64,000 nucleotides of DNA from Shimwellia blattae DSM 4481 = NBRC 105725 (GTDB lineage Bacteria > Pseudomonadota > Gammaproteobacteria > Enterobacterales > Enterobacteriaceae), in the NCBI RefSeq assembly GCF_000262305.1, contig NC_017910.1:1364001-1428000 (forward strand). The letters are read 5' to 3'. Of this stretch, positions 38,647 through 48,934 are shown piece by piece. Position 1 is the stretch's first letter. Each line of letters opens with the position of its first letter. Below the pieces are notes generated by a model. It did no database searches, was not told the origin of the DNA, and saw only the letters and a program-made list of their open reading frames with translations. A program made the position numbers and the translations under genes.

Positions 38647-39780
38647 ATGATGTTCCAGTTATCTGTGCAGGATATTCACCTCGCCGCCCGGGCCGCAACC
38701 AAAGACGCGGCGATCCGCCAGGTGGCTGATGCCCTGGCCCGCGCCGGTAATGTGGCCCCGGAATATGTCGATGGCATGCTGGCGCGTGAACAGCAAACCA
38801 CCACCTACCTCGGCAATGGTATTGCCATTCCCCACGGCACCACCGATACCCGCAGCCATGTGCTGAAAACCGGTGTGCAGGTGTTCCAGTTCCCGGAAGG
38901 GATCGACTGGGGGGAAGGGCAGACGGCCTACATTGTCATCGGGATTGCCGCGAGCTCCGATGAGCACCTCGGATTATTACGCCAGCTGACCCATGTCCTG
39001 AGTGACGATGCGGTGGCTGAACAGTTAAAAACCGCCACCTCGACTGAAGCGCTGCGCAGCCTGCTGATGGGGGAGCAGCAACACCAGGAACTGCTGTTTG
39101 ACCACCGCCTGCTGGCGCTGGATGTGGCGGCAACGGATATGGTCACGCTGCAGGCGCTGAACGCCGGGCGGCTGAGAGCCGCCGGGGCTGTTGATGACAG
39201 CTTTGTGGCCCGGGCGGTGAGCCATGCCCCCCTGAGCCTGGGCCAGGGGATCTGGCTGAGCGACAGCACTGAGGGCAACCTCGCCAGCGGAATAGCCATC
39301 AGCCGCCCGGCGGTGCCTTTTCTGGCCGGGGAGCAGCCGGTCGCGCTGCTGATGACCGTGGCGGTGACCGATGATCAACCGCTCCAGGTGCTGAACCGGC
39401 TCGGGGATCTGATAACCACACAGCAGGCTGAAAAGCTGCTGAAGGCCGATGCCTCCACCCTGGTCAGCCTGCTGACCCGCGGTGACGCGCCTGCGCAGAA
39501 TAGCCAACAAGTGGCGGAGTTTGTTATCCGCAATGAACACGGGCTCCACGCCCGCCCGGGTACCATGCTGGTAAATACCATTAAGCAATTTACCAGCGAG
39601 ATCACCGTGGCAAACCTGGACGGAACAGGTAAACCGGCCAATGGCCGCAGCCTGATGAAAGTTGTCGCTCTGGGGGTGAAAAAAGGCCATCGCCTGCGTT
39701 TCACCGCCCAGGGGGATGATGCAGTAGAGGCGCTGAACGCGATTGGTGACGCGATCAATGCCGGGTTAGGAGAAGCATAA
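38647..39780 (+). CDS. fruB: FruB, fructose PTS EIIA-FPr fusion
   Basis: Fructose-specific phosphocarrier carrying phosphate from Enzyme I to FruA. The EIIA domain (1-~145) has the active His in [11 protein letters not shown] (63 from the first Met, 62 from the second). A central linker domain follows, and the C-terminal HPr-like FPr domain has His-301 in [10 protein letters not shown]. Tandem ATGs: AGGAG is 6 nt from the first and 9 nt from the second, and E. coli uses the second. Its stop abuts the fruK ATG. Confidence 0.95.
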   Translation: MMFQLSVQDIHLAARAATKDAAIRQVADALARAGNVAPEYVDGMLAREQQTTTYLGNGIAIPHGTTDTRSHVLKTGVQVFQFPEGIDWGEGQTAYIVIGIAASSDEHLGLLRQLTHVLSDDAVAEQLKTATSTEALRSLLMGEQQHQELLFDHRLLALDVAATDMVTLQALNAGRLRAAGAVDDSFVARAVSHAPLSLGQGIWLSDSTEGNLASGIAISRPAVPFLAGEQPVALLMTVAVTDDQPLQVLNRLGDLITTQQAEKLLKADASTLVSLLTRGDAPAQNSQQVAEFVIRNEHGLHARPGTMLVNTIKQFTSEITVANLDGTGKPANGRSLMKVVALGVKKGHRLRFTAQGDDAVEALNAIGDAINAGLGEA

Positions 39781-40719
39781 ATGAGCAGACGTGTTGCCAC
39801 TATTACACTGAATCCGGCCTATGACCTGGTCGGCTATTGTGACCAGATCGAGCGCGGGGAAGTTAACCGGGTAAAAACCACCGGCCTGCATGCGGCGGGC
39901 AAAGGGATTAATGTCGCGAAGGTCTTAAAAGATCTTGGCATCGATGTGACGGTGGGCGGCTTCCTGGGAAAAGACAACCAGGATGGCTTTCAGCAGCTGT
40001 TCAGCGAGCTGGGGATAGCAAACCGTTTTCAGGTGGTGCAGGGGCGTACCCGTATCAACGTGAAGCTCACTGAGCAGGACGGCGAAGTCACCGATTTAAA
40101 CTTTTCCGGCTTCGAAGTCACCCCGGCAGACTGGGAGCGCTTTGTGAATGATTCCCTTTCCTGGCTTGGGCAGTTCGATATGGTCTGTGTCAGCGGCAGC
40201 CTGCCTGCCGGGGTCAGCCCCCAGGCGTTTACTGACTGGATGACCCGCCTGCGCAGCCAGTGCCCGTGCATCATTTTCGACAGCAGCCGGGAAGCGCTTG
40301 AAGCCGGGCTGAAAGCCTCTCCGTGGCTGGTTAAACCAAACCGCCGCGAGCTGGAGATCTGGGCCGGGCGCAAACTGCCGACCCTTGATGATGTGATTGA
40401 TGCGGCACACGGCCTGCGCGAGCAGGGCATTGCCCATGTGGTTATCTCGCTGGGGGCGGAAGGTGCCCTGTGGGTGAATGCCTCCGGTGAGTGGATTGCC
40501 AAACCGCCTGCCTGCCAGGTGATCAGCACGGTGGGTGCCGGGGATTCGATGGTCGGCGGGCTGATTTACGGCCTGCTGATGCGCGAATCCAGCGAGCACA
40601 CCCTGCGCCTGGCAACGGCGGTTGCCGCTCTGGCGGTAAGCCAGAGTAATGTCGGCATAACCGATCGCACACAACTGGCGGCCATGATGGCCCGTGTCGA
40701 ACTGAAACCGTTTCATTAA
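39781..40719 (+). CDS. fruK: 1-phosphofructokinase
   Basis: PfkB-family kinase making fructose 1,6-bisphosphate from fructose 1-phosphate. 312 residues, with the N-terminal GKGINVAKVLKDLG and C-terminal STVGAGDSMVGG anion-hole/catalytic Asp motifs. It directly follows the fruB stop (TAAATG), implying coupled translation; fruA starts 15 nt later. Confidence 0.96.
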   Translation: MSRRVATITLNPAYDLVGYCDQIERGEVNRVKTTGLHAAGKGINVAKVLKDLGIDVTVGGFLGKDNQDGFQQLFSELGIANRFQVVQGRTRINVKLTEQDGEVTDLNFSGFEVTPADWERFVNDSLSWLGQFDMVCVSGSLPAGVSPQAFTDWMTRLRSQCPCIIFDSSREALEAGLKASPWLVKPNRRELEIWAGRKLPTLDDVIDAAHGLREQGIAHVVISLGAEGALWVNASGEWIAKPPACQVISTVGAGDSMVGGLIYGLLMRESSEHTLRLATAVAALAVSQSNVGITDRTQLAAMMARVELKPFH

Positions 40720-40734
40720 CAGCGGGGACGATAC

Positions 40735-42417
40735 ATGAAAACGCTGCTTCTTATCGATCAACACCAGGGCCAGGCCCGCGCCTGGCTGGCAAAAAATGTG
40801 CTGACGGCGGCTGCGGCCCGGGCACAACTGACACTTACCGAAAGCGCCGACGACGCTGAGCTGGTTATTGTGGCGGGTGACCGGGTGCCGGCCACCCCGG
40901 GGTTGCAGGGCAAGCCACTGTACCGGGGGGATATTGATCAGGCGGTGCAGGATCCTGCCGGGTTTATTGACACCGCCCGGGCCCGGGCTGAACCCTGGGC
41001 CGGGGAGGTGATGGCTGCACAAGACGGGGCCGCGCAGAAACGTATCGTGGCGGTAACCGCCTGCCCGACCGGGGTCGCACACACCTTTATGGCGGCAGAG
41101 GCCATTGAAACCGAAGCGAAAAAGCGCGGCTGGTGGGTAAAAGTGGAAACCCGCGGCTCGGTCGGGGCCGGTAACCCGATCACCGCAGAGGAGATAGCCC
41201 GGGCCGATCTGGTGCTGGTGGCGGCAGATATTGAAGTGGATCTGGCGAAGTTTGCCGGGAAACCTATGTACCGGACCTCCACCGGCCTTGCCCTGAAGAA
41301 AACGGCTCAGGAATTTGATAACGCGCTGGACCAGGCGCAGCCCTACACACCGGCCACCCGGGCGGCTGCGGCCGGGGCGAAGCAAGAGAGCGGCGGCGGG
41401 GCGTATCGCCACCTGTTAACCGGCGTGTCGTACATGCTGCCGATGGTGGTGGCCGGGGGGCTGTGTATCGCCCTGTCTTTTGTGTTCGGGATTAAAGCCT
41501 TTGAACAGCCGGGCACGCTGGCCGCCGCGCTGATGCAGATCGGCGGCGGCTCCGCCTTTGCCCTGATGGTGCCGGTGCTGGCCGGGTATATTGCCTTCTC
41601 AATTGCGGACCGTCCGGGTCTCACCCCGGGTCTGATTGGCGGGATGCTGGCAGTCAGCGGCGGCTCAGGGTTTATTGGCGGCATCATCGCCGGTTTCCTG
41701 GCCGGTTACGTGGCGAAGTTTATCAGCGGCAAGCTGAAGCTCCCGGCCAGTATGGAAGCGCTGAAACCGATTCTGATCATCCCGCTGGTCTCCAGCCTGA
41801 TTGTCGGGCTGGGCATGATCTATGTAATTGGTACGCCGGTGGCAAAAATCCTGGCCGGTCTGACCCACTGGCTGCAAACCATGGGGACTGCGAACGCGGT
41901 GCTGTTGGGGGCTATTCTCGGCGGTATGATGTGTACCGATATGGGCGGCCCGGTCAACAAAGCGGCCTATGCCTTCGGGGTAGGGCTGCTGAGCACCCAG
42001 ACTTACGCCCCCATGGCGGCAATCATGGCCGGGGGCATGGTGCCACCGCTGGCGCTGGGCCTGGCGACGCTGATTGCGCCGCGTAAGTTTGACAAAACCC
42101 AGCGCGAAGGGGGGAAAGCCGCACTGGTACTGGGATTGTGCTTCATTACCGAAGGGGCCATTCCGTTTGCCGCGCGTGACCCGATGCGGGTACTGCCGTG
42201 CTGCATCATTGGCGGTGCGGTGACCGGGGCTATCTCTATGGCGGTGAGCGCGAAGCTGATGGCGCCGCACGGTGGCCTGTTTGTGCTGCTGATCCCGGGG
42301 GCTATCACACCGGTGCTGGGATACCTGCTGGCGATTGTGGCGGGCACCCTGATTGCGGGCGTGAGCTATGCGCTGTTAAAACGCCCGGAAAGTGATCTGG
42401 TGGCAAAGGCCGCCTGA
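40735..42417 (+). CDS. fruA: FruA, fructose-specific PTS EIIB'BC
   Basis: Membrane permease that imports fructose as fructose 1-phosphate. 560 residues (563 in E. coli). A degenerate EIIB' domain covers 1-~95; the active EIIB has Cys-110 in TACPTGVAHTFMAAEA. EIIC (~225-560) has about nine membrane helices, including MVVAGGLCIALSF and the GGPVNKAAYAFG motif. Last gene of fruBKA, with a terminator. Confidence 0.95.
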   Translation: MKTLLLIDQHQGQARAWLAKNVLTAAAARAQLTLTESADDAELVIVAGDRVPATPGLQGKPLYRGDIDQAVQDPAGFIDTARARAEPWAGEVMAAQDGAAQKRIVAVTACPTGVAHTFMAAEAIETEAKKRGWWVKVETRGSVGAGNPITAEEIARADLVLVAADIEVDLAKFAGKPMYRTSTGLALKKTAQEFDNALDQAQPYTPATRAAAAGAKQESGGGAYRHLLTGVSYMLPMVVAGGLCIALSFVFGIKAFEQPGTLAAALMQIGGGSAFALMVPVLAGYIAFSIADRPGLTPGLIGGMLAVSGGSGFIGGIIAGFLAGYVAKFISGKLKLPASMEALKPILIIPLVSSLIVGLGMIYVIGTPVAKILAGLTHWLQTMGTANAVLLGAILGGMMCTDMGGPVNKAAYAFGVGLLSTQTYAPMAAIMAGGMVPPLALGLATLIAPRKFDKTQREGGKAALVLGLCFITEGAIPFAARDPMRVLPCCIIGGAVTGAISMAVSAKLMAPHGGLFVLLIPGAITPVLGYLLAIVAGTLIAGVSYALLKRPESDLVAKAA

Positions 42418-42444
42418 TACAGAGGGCGTTTTCCTGATTATCTG

Positions 42445-42463
42445 CGGGGGGCTTTGCCCCCCG
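42445..42463. terminator. Terminator of fruBKA, shared with nfo
   Basis: CGGGGGGC (42445-42452), loop TTT, GCCCCCCG (42456-42463), then TTGTTATT. Lies between convergent fruA and nfo. Confidence 0.85.
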
Positions 42464-42478
42464 TTGTTATTGGTGGGC

Positions 42479-43336
42479 TCAGGCGGTGGCGTTGGCGGTC
42501 TGCTGCGCTTTCAGCCAGGCAATCTCTTCGGCCCAGATATCCGGGTTGGTGGTTTCCAGAATCAGCGGAATATTGTCAAAGCGCGCATCGCGCATGATCC
42601 AGCTGAACGCCGTATGGCCGATATTCCCCATCCCGAGGCTGTTATGGCGGTCTACCCGGCTGCCGAATGCGCTTTTGGCATCATTCAGGTGCATGCCGCG
42701 CAGGTAACGGAACCCCACAACCCGATCAAAGTCAGCAAAGGTGCTGGTGCAGTCCGCTTCGGTACGCAGATCGTAGCCCGCCGCGAAGGCGTGGCAGGTA
42801 TCAATACATACCCCCACCCGGGATTTATCCTCCACGCCGTCAATAATGGCGGCCAGATGCTCAAAGCGGAACCCCAGATTGCTGCCCTGACCGGCGGTAT
42901 TTTCAATTACTGCGGTCACCCCCCGGGTGGCGCTCAGGGCGATATTAATGGACTCGGCAATGCGCGCCAGGCAGGCGTCTTCATCAATTTGCAGCAGGTG
43001 GCTGCCCGGGTGGAAGTTCAGCAGTGTCAGCCCCAGCTGTTCGCAGCGCTGCAGCTCATCAATAAACGCAGCGCGGGATTTTTCCAGCGCCTCTTCCACC
43101 GGGTGGCCGAGGTTAATCAGATAACTGTCGTGGGGAAGGATCTGGCCTGGCTGGTAGCCATACTGCTCACAGGCGCGGCGAAAGGCGTCGATGGTGTCAC
43201 TGGTGAGGGGGGCTGCGCGCCACTGGCGCTGGTTTTTGGTAAACAGGGCAAACGCGGTGGCGTCCAGTTGGTGGGCGCGCAGGGCGGCATTTTCCAGCCC
43301 GCCTGCTGCGCTAACATGTGCGCCGACATATTTCAT
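42479..43336 (-). CDS. nfo: Endonuclease IV
   Basis: 285-residue AP endonuclease with three zinc ions, repairing abasic and oxidised sites. Xylose-isomerase-like TIM barrel; zinc-site motifs [27 protein letters not shown] and [16 protein letters not shown]. SoxRS-controlled in E. coli. Single gene. Confidence 0.96.
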   Translation of the reverse strand: MKYVGAHVSAAGGLENAALRAHQLDATAFALFTKNQRQWRAAPLTSDTIDAFRRACEQYGYQPGQILPHDSYLINLGHPVEEALEKSRAAFIDELQRCEQLGLTLLNFHPGSHLLQIDEDACLARIAESINIALSATRGVTAVIENTAGQGSNLGFRFEHLAAIIDGVEDKSRVGVCIDTCHAFAAGYDLRTEADCTSTFADFDRVVGFRYLRGMHLNDAKSAFGSRVDRHNSLGMGNIGHTAFSWIMRDARFDNIPLILETTNPDIWAEEIAWLKAQQTANATA

Positions 43337-43409
43337 GACTCTCTCCTGTCAAATCCGCTCCGGGAAAGCCCCATGATAGCGGATTTGGCAGGATTTTTCC
43401 GAAGGGTTA

Positions 43410-44462
43410 TTAACCCAGCAGAGACTGAATCACCAGGTTGATAGCGCCACCACCAACAATCAGCCAGATGAACAACACCAGGGCCATCAGCAGCGGGCGT
43501 ACCCCGGCTTTTTTCAGGGCGCTGACATGGGTAGTGACCCCAAGGGCGGCCATTGCCATTGCCAGGCACAGGGTATCGAAGGTGACCAGCGCGTTAACCA
43601 GTGATTCCGGTAACAGGTGGAAAGAGTTAAACACCGCCACCAGGATAAACAGGATAGCAAACCACGGAATGGTGATTTTGCTTTTCTTACCGCTTCCCTG
43701 AGGGGTCAGTTGTTTAACACGGGCCGCCATAAACAGCAGGAACGGTGCCAGCATCATGACACGCAGCATTTTGGAGATAACCGCTGCGGTTTCCGTTTCC
43801 GGGCTGATGGCATGACCTGCCGCAACAACCTGGGCCACTTCGTGCATGGTGGAGCCGGTATAGATCCCGAAGGTTTCCGGGGTAAACCACTGGCTGACCA
43901 GCGGGTACATTAACGGGTACACAAAGATAGCGATAGTACCGAAGATAACCACCGTAGCGACGGCAACCGTCACTTTGCTGGCCTGCGCTTTCACTACCGG
44001 CTCAGCGGCCAGGATCGCGGCGGCACCGCAGATGCTGCTACCGGCCCCGATAAGCCAGGTGGTTTCCCGATCCAGCCCGAACACTTTGTGCCCCAGCCAG
44101 CAGGCCAGTGCGAAGGTGCTGCACAGGGTTAAGGCGTCAATTAACAGGCCGGAGATACCCACATCGGCAATTTGTGCAAATGTGAGGCGAAAACCGTATA
44201 AGATGATCCCCAGCCGCAGAAGATACTGCTTGGAGAAGATAACCCCGTCGCCGCACGTTTGCCCTAATTTGGGGTAGATAGTGTTACCGACAACCATACC
44301 GAACAGGATGGCCACGGTAAGGGCGCTGAAGCCTGCGCCTGCGATAGCAGGAACAGAGCCCACCTCAATGGCGATGCCGGTGATGATTGCGGTCAGGACC
44401 AACCCGGGGATGTAACGCCAGAGCGGGTGGTGTGAGTGTTGCTTTAATGAAGCGGCGGTCAT
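43410..44462 (-). CDS. yeiH: YeiH, UPF0324 inner-membrane protein
   Basis: 350-residue membrane protein of the UPF0324/PSE family, about ten helices; GAGSSICGAAAILA and STMHEVAQVVAAG are typical. Often annotated as a putative sulfate exporter, without firm proof. Divergent from the regulator yeiE, which controls it in E. coli. Confidence 0.9.
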   Translation of the reverse strand: MTAASLKQHSHHPLWRYIPGLVLTAIITGIAIEVGSVPAIAGAGFSALTVAILFGMVVGNTIYPKLGQTCGDGVIFSKQYLLRLGIILYGFRLTFAQIADVGISGLLIDALTLCSTFALACWLGHKVFGLDRETTWLIGAGSSICGAAAILAAEPVVKAQASKVTVAVATVVIFGTIAIFVYPLMYPLVSQWFTPETFGIYTGSTMHEVAQVVAAGHAISPETETAAVISKMLRVMMLAPFLLFMAARVKQLTPQGSGKKSKITIPWFAILFILVAVFNSFHLLPESLVNALVTFDTLCLAMAMAALGVTTHVSALKKAGVRPLLMALVLFIWLIVGGGAINLVIQSLLG

Positions 44463-44518
44463 AAACCCTCCTAATTCCAGATAGCAATAAGGATATGACC
44501 AGATGACATAAAAATAAA

Positions 44519-44542
44519 ATTAATTATATATTTATAATTAAT
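44519..44542. promoter_or_regulatory. Large palindrome in the yeiH-yeiE intergenic region
   Basis: ATTAATTATA (44519-44528), spacer TATT, TATAATTAAT (44533-44542): perfect 10-bp arms. Its place between a LysR regulator gene and the divergent target suggests the YeiE operator. AT-only composition weakens the case. Confidence 0.5.
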
Positions 44543-44587
44543 CAGTATAACTGGTAAGTAAAGCACACGGGAAAAGTGAATAACCAA

Positions 44588-45454
44588 ATGCATATCACAT
44601 TGCGTCAACTGGAAGTCTTTACAGAAGTGCTCAAAGGGGGATCGACCACTCAGGCGTCCCAGGCCTTGTCGTTGTCCCAGTCCGCCGTGAGTGCGGCCCT
44701 GTCTGATCTTGAAGGCCAGTTGGGGGTGCAGCTATTTGACCGGGTCGGTAAGCGGCTGGTGGTCAATGAACATGGCCGGTTGCTGTATCCGCGGGCGGTG
44801 GCATTACTGGAGCAGGGCAACGAGATAGAGAAAATGTTCCGGGAGGATAACGGCGCCATCCGGGTCTATGCTAGTAGCACTATCGGCAACTATATATTGC
44901 CTGCGGTCATTGCCCGCTACCGGAGTGATTTCCCCGGCCTGCCCATTGAGTTAAGCGTGGGAAACAGCATGGACGTGATTAATGCGGTGGCGGATTTCCG
45001 GGTTGATATCGGGCTGATTGAAGGGCCGTGCCATATGGCAGAGGTGGTGACAGTCCCCTGGCTGGAGGATGAACTGGTGGTGTTTGCCGCGCCGGACTCC
45101 CCGGTATTACAGCAGGAGGTTACCCTGGAGACCCTGGCGGCGGCACCGTGGATTTTGCGTGAGCGCGGCTCCGGCACCCGGGAGATAGTGGACTACCTGC
45201 TGCTCTCTCACTTGCCGGAGTTTCGTCTGGAGATGGAGCTTGGCAACTCAGAGGCTATCAAACACGCTGTGCGCCACGGCCTTGGGATCAGCTGTCTCTC
45301 CCGCCGGGTGATAGCCGATCAGCTGGCGTACGGGGTGCTGGTGGAAGTGCCGCTGCCGTTGCCACGCCTGGTACGTTCTCTTTACTATATTCATCACCGC
45401 CAGAAGCATCTTTCCCGGGCATTAATGCGGTTTCTGCAGTACTGTGAAAAGTAG
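44588..45454 (+). CDS. yeiE: YeiE, LysR-family regulator
   Basis: 288-residue LysR regulator: winged helix-turn-helix at 1-~60 ([20 protein letters not shown]) and a periplasmic-binding-like effector domain with [17 protein letters not shown]. YeiE has been linked to control of yeiH, lysP and sulfite response. The ATG at 44588 is the family start; a GTG at 44576 has a slightly better ribosome binding position (GGGA) and would add four residues. Confidence 0.92.
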   Translation: MHITLRQLEVFTEVLKGGSTTQASQALSLSQSAVSAALSDLEGQLGVQLFDRVGKRLVVNEHGRLLYPRAVALLEQGNEIEKMFREDNGAIRVYASSTIGNYILPAVIARYRSDFPGLPIELSVGNSMDVINAVADFRVDIGLIEGPCHMAEVVTVPWLEDELVVFAAPDSPVLQQEVTLETLAAAPWILRERGSGTREIVDYLLLSHLPEFRLEMELGNSEAIKHAVRHGLGISCLSRRVIADQLAYGVLVEVPLPLPRLVRSLYYIHHRQKHLSRALMRFLQYCEK

Positions 45455-45482
45455 GGGAGAGCGGGTGATTTTTATGAATGAC

Positions 45483-45510
45483 TTCACAGTTTTACCTTTA
45501 TGCTTATAAT
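45483..45510 (+). promoter_or_regulatory. Candidate lysP promoter
   Basis: TTCACA (45483-45488), 16-bp spacer, TATAAT (45505-45510) with TG just upstream. This gives a leader of about 100 nt. A second -10-like TGCTAGAAT ends at 45582. No lysine riboswitch fold was seen; ArgP control is known in E. coli. Confidence 0.5.
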
Positions 45511-45616
45511 GCTGAGCCAATCATGAAGCTCTCTTATAAGTGCGTATTTATTTCAGGTGCAGCGGTAGCTTTCTGCTAGAATTGCGCCTCATTTTTAGGA
45601 CAGGCATTATTTTTTT

Positions 45617-47089
45617 ATGGTTTCCGAAACGAATACAACAGAAGCGACTGGGCTCCGACGTGAGCTAAAAGCGCGTCATCTGTCTATGATCGCCATTGGC
45701 GGCTCCATCGGCACCGGGCTGTTTGTCGCATCCGGCGCAACGATCTCTCAGGCTGGGCCAGGTGGCGCGCTGCTTTCCTATATCATCATCGGGTTGATGG
45801 TATATTTTTTGATGACCAGCCTGGGTGAACTGGCGGCGTTTATGCCGGTATCCGGTTCATTTGCGACCTACGGACAGAAATACGTAGAAGAAGGCTTTGG
45901 TTTCGCCCTTGGCTGGAACTACTGGTACAACTGGGCGGTGACTATCGCCGTTGACCTGGTTGCCTCGCAACTGGTGATGAACTACTGGTTCCCTCACACA
46001 CCGGGCTGGATCTGGAGCGCGCTGTTCCTCGGCATTATGTTCCTGCTCAATTATATTTCGGTGCGCGGTTTTGGTGAGGCGGAATACTGGTTTTCTCTGA
46101 TTAAAGTCACCACGGTGATCATTTTTATCGTCGTGGGTGTGGCGATGATCCTCGGTATTTTCAAAGGGGAGCAGCCCGCAGGCTGGTCCAACTGGGGCAT
46201 TGACGATGCGCCGTTTGCCGGTGGATTCGCAGCCATGATTGGGGTGGCAATGATAGTGGGCTTCTCGTTCCAGGGTACTGAGCTTATCGGTATCGCGGCC
46301 GGGGAATCTGCTGAGCCGGAAAAAAACATCCCCAAGGCCGTGCGTCAGGTGTTCTGGCGTATCCTGCTGTTCTATGTGCTGGCTATTCTGGTTATCAGCC
46401 TGATTATCCCGTATACGGATCCGAGCCTGCTGCGTAACGATGTTAAAGACATCAGTGTCAGCCCGTTCACCCTGGTGTTTGAACACGCCGGTTTGCTGTC
46501 GGCGGCGGCGGTGATGAATGCGGTTATTCTGACGGCGGTCCTGTCGGCGGGTAACTCCGGGATGTATGCCTCTACCCGTATGCTCTACACCCTGGCCTGT
46601 GACGGCAAGGCGCCGCGTATCTTTTCTAAATTGTCCCGTGGCGGGGTGCCGCGTAACGCGCTGTATGCCACCACCGCGATTGCGGCCCTGTGCTTCCTGA
46701 CGTCAATGTTCGGTAACCAGACCGTCTACCTGTGGCTGCTGAATACCTCCGGTATGACGGGCTTTATTGCCTGGCTGGGGATTGCGATTAGCCATTACCG
46801 CTTCCGCCGTGGTTATGTGCTGGCCGGGCATGATATCAATGCGCTGCCGTACCGTTCTGGCTTCTTCCCGCTGGGGCCGGTGTTCGCGTTTATTCTGTGC
46901 CTGGGGATAACCCTTGGTCAGAACTATGAAGCCTTCCTGGGCGATCGCATTGACTGGGCAGCCGTGGCGGCAACCTATATTGGTATCCCGCTGTTCCTGG
47001 TTATCTGGTTTGGCTACAAGCTGGTGAAAGGCACCCGTTTTGTCCGCTATAGCGAAATGACATTCCCGGAACGGTTTGTGAAAAAATAA
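45617..47089 (+). CDS. lysP: LysP lysine-specific permease
   Basis: 490-residue APC-superfamily lysine:proton symporter with 12 helices. LysP also holds the CadC sensor inactive when lysine is scarce. Motifs: MIAIGGSIGTGLFVASG near the N-terminus, GFSFQGTELIGIAAGE, and NALPYRSGFFPLGP in the second half. Monocistronic with a terminator. In E. coli cirA lies next; here yeiG does. Confidence 0.96.
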   Translation: MVSETNTTEATGLRRELKARHLSMIAIGGSIGTGLFVASGATISQAGPGGALLSYIIIGLMVYFLMTSLGELAAFMPVSGSFATYGQKYVEEGFGFALGWNYWYNWAVTIAVDLVASQLVMNYWFPHTPGWIWSALFLGIMFLLNYISVRGFGEAEYWFSLIKVTTVIIFIVVGVAMILGIFKGEQPAGWSNWGIDDAPFAGGFAAMIGVAMIVGFSFQGTELIGIAAGESAEPEKNIPKAVRQVFWRILLFYVLAILVISLIIPYTDPSLLRNDVKDISVSPFTLVFEHAGLLSAAAVMNAVILTAVLSAGNSGMYASTRMLYTLACDGKAPRIFSKLSRGGVPRNALYATTAIAALCFLTSMFGNQTVYLWLLNTSGMTGFIAWLGIAISHYRFRRGYVLAGHDINALPYRSGFFPLGPVFAFILCLGITLGQNYEAFLGDRIDWAAVAATYIGIPLFLVIWFGYKLVKGTRFVRYSEMTFPERFVKK

Positions 47090-47106
47090 CCGTTCAGGTT
47101 AACCCG

Positions 47107-47130
47107 AAAGGCGCGATTTTCGCGCCTTTT
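47107..47130. terminator. Terminator of lysP, shared with yeiG
   Basis: AAAGGCGCGA (47107-47116), loop TTT, TCGCGCCTTT (47120-47129), T-rich after and A-rich before, so it can act in both directions. Confidence 0.88.
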
Positions 47131-47140
47131 GTTTTTGTGC

Positions 47141-47971
47141 TCAGGCAAACAGATAGCGGGCGTGAAAGCGCAGGTGATCTTCAATAAAACTGGCGATAAA
47201 GAAATAGCTGTGATCATACCCCGGCTGGATGCGCAGTTGCAGTGGCCAGCTCCGCTGACGGGCAACCTCAGCCAGCTGCGCGGGCTGTAGCTGGGTGGCG
47301 AGAAAGTTATCCGCATCTCCCTGGTCTATCATCATTGCCACCGGCTCCCCCTGATACTGCTGCATCAGCGCGCAGCTGTCCCACGCCTGCCAGCTCTGCT
47401 CATCTTCCCCCAGATAGGCGCGAAATGCCTGCTGCCCCCAGGGCACCCGGGAGGGATTAACGACCGGCGCAAAGGCGGAAACAGAACAAAAACGCCCCGG
47501 GTTTTTCAGGGCCATAATCAGCGCACCGTGTCCCCCCATGGAGTGCCCGCTGATAGCACAGCGCTCAGCACAGCTGAAGTGGGTGCTTATCAGGGCGGGA
47601 AGCTCGGTGTGCAGGTAATCGTACATCCGGTAGTGGGCCGCCCAGGGGGCGCGGGTCGCATTCAGATAAAACCCGGCCCCCTGGCCGAGTGAGTAGGCCG
47701 GATCGTCGGCCACCTGCTCCCCGCGCGGGCTGGTGTCTGGCATCACCAGCATAATGCCAAGCTCCGCCGCTACCCGCTGGGCACCGGCCTTGGTGGTGAA
47801 GTTTTCATCATTACAGGTCAGCCCGGATAACCAGTACAGCACCGGCGGGGGCGTGGTGCCTGCCGGTGGGATAAACACACTCAGGGTCATCGGGCAGTTG
47901 AGGGTGGGGGAAAGGTGACGCCAGCGTTGCTGCACGCCGCCAAAGCAGTGATGCGATTCCAGCAGTTCCAT
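47141..47971 (-). CDS. yeiG: YeiG S-formylglutathione hydrolase
   Basis: 276-residue esterase-D family enzyme (278 in E. coli) hydrolysing S-formylglutathione to formate in formaldehyde detoxification. Alpha/beta hydrolase nucleophile in [11 protein letters not shown], Asp in DQGDADNF, His in GYDHSYFF near the end. No frmA/frmR neighbour, as in E. coli where the frm operon carries the paralogue. Confidence 0.94.
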   Translation of the reverse strand: MELLESHHCFGGVQQRWRHLSPTLNCPMTLSVFIPPAGTTPPPVLYWLSGLTCNDENFTTKAGAQRVAAELGIMLVMPDTSPRGEQVADDPAYSLGQGAGFYLNATRAPWAAHYRMYDYLHTELPALISTHFSCAERCAISGHSMGGHGALIMALKNPGRFCSVSAFAPVVNPSRVPWGQQAFRAYLGEDEQSWQAWDSCALMQQYQGEPVAMMIDQGDADNFLATQLQPAQLAEVARQRSWPLQLRIQPGYDHSYFFIASFIEDHLRFHARYLFA

Positions 47972-48191
47972 CAGGAGTTCCTCCAGGGTTGGGTCAGGAC
48001 GGTCGGTTGCCGTACTGTATATTTTTCAACGACGGGTGAGGAAGTTTCACTTCACCCGGGCAGGATGATGTTGCATCATACCTTAACACTCTGATCCCGG
48101 GGGATGATTCCATAAAAGGTTCAGACGATGACAATAATAATCTGGCAGAGCACTGGATTCCTGAACATTACTGCCGCACAATGAGCCGAAA

Positions 48192-48213
48192 CTTTACCCC
48201 ATGCAGGGTAAAG
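48192..48213 (+). repeat. Hairpin in the folE leader
   Basis: CTTTACCC (48192-48199), loop CATGCA, GGGTAAAG (48206-48213): perfect 8-bp stem ending 26 nt before the folE start. The rest of the 268-bp yeiG-folE region shows no clear element; a MetJ-like repeat is not convincing. Confidence 0.4.
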
Positions 48214-48239
48214 GCGAGCCACACCTGCAGGAGAAAATA

Positions 48240-48908
48240 ATGCCATCACTCAGTAAAGAAGCCGCCCTGGTCCATGAGGCCCTGGTTGCCCGCGGTCTGG
48301 AAACGCCGCTGCGGCCACCGGTGAATGAACTGGATAACGAAACCCGCAAGCGCCTGATCTCCGGGCATATGACTGAAATTATGCAGTTGCTCAACCTGGA
48401 TTTGAGTGATGACAGTCTGATGGAGACCCCGCACCGCATTGCCAAAATGTACGTGGATGAAATTTTCTCCGGGCTGGACTACGCCAATTTCCCGAAAATC
48501 ACCCTCATCGAAAACAAAATGAAGGTGGATGAAATGGTCACGGTACGCGATATCACGCTGACCAGCACCTGCGAACACCACTTTGTGACTATCGATGGTA
48601 AGGCTACTGTCGCCTATATTCCGAAAGATGCGGTTATCGGGCTGTCTAAAATTAACCGTATTGTGCAGTTTTTCGCCCAGCGCCCCCAGGTGCAGGAGCG
48701 CTTAACCCAGCAGGTGCTGGTTGCGCTGCAAACCCTGCTGGGGACCAGTAACGTGGCGGTTTCTATTGATGCGGTCCATTATTGTGTTAAGGCGCGCGGC
48801 ATTCGTGACGCGACCAGCGCAACGACCACCACCTCACTGGGCGGGCTGTTTAAATCCAGCCAGAATACCCGTCAGGAGTTTCTGCGCGCCGTTCGTCACC
48901 ACAACTGA
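48240..48908 (+). CDS. folE: GTP cyclohydrolase I
   Basis: First enzyme of tetrahydrofolate synthesis, making dihydroneopterin triphosphate from GTP. 222 residues as in E. coli; zinc ligands in [10 protein letters not shown] and HYCVKARG; the C-terminal FLRAVRHHN end is typical. The ATG at 48240 with AGGAG upstream was chosen over the open extension to 48201. yeiB follows 26 nt later. Confidence 0.96.
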   Translation: MPSLSKEAALVHEALVARGLETPLRPPVNELDNETRKRLISGHMTEIMQLLNLDLSDDSLMETPHRIAKMYVDEIFSGLDYANFPKITLIENKMKVDEMVTVRDITLTSTCEHHFVTIDGKATVAYIPKDAVIGLSKINRIVQFFAQRPQVQERLTQQVLVALQTLLGTSNVAVSIDAVHYCVKARGIRDATSATTTTSLGGLFKSSQNTRQEFLRAVRHHN

Positions 48909-48934
48909 TCCCGCAGTCTACAAGGCAGGCTCTT

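Noticed and set aside
45511..45616. Possible lysine riboswitch ahead of lysP
   Set aside because: The leader is about 100 nt, too short, and lacks the conserved L-box helices.
48121..48150. MetJ-type repeat upstream of folE
   Set aside because: Only an AGACGATG-like half resembles a Met box; no tandem second box in phase.
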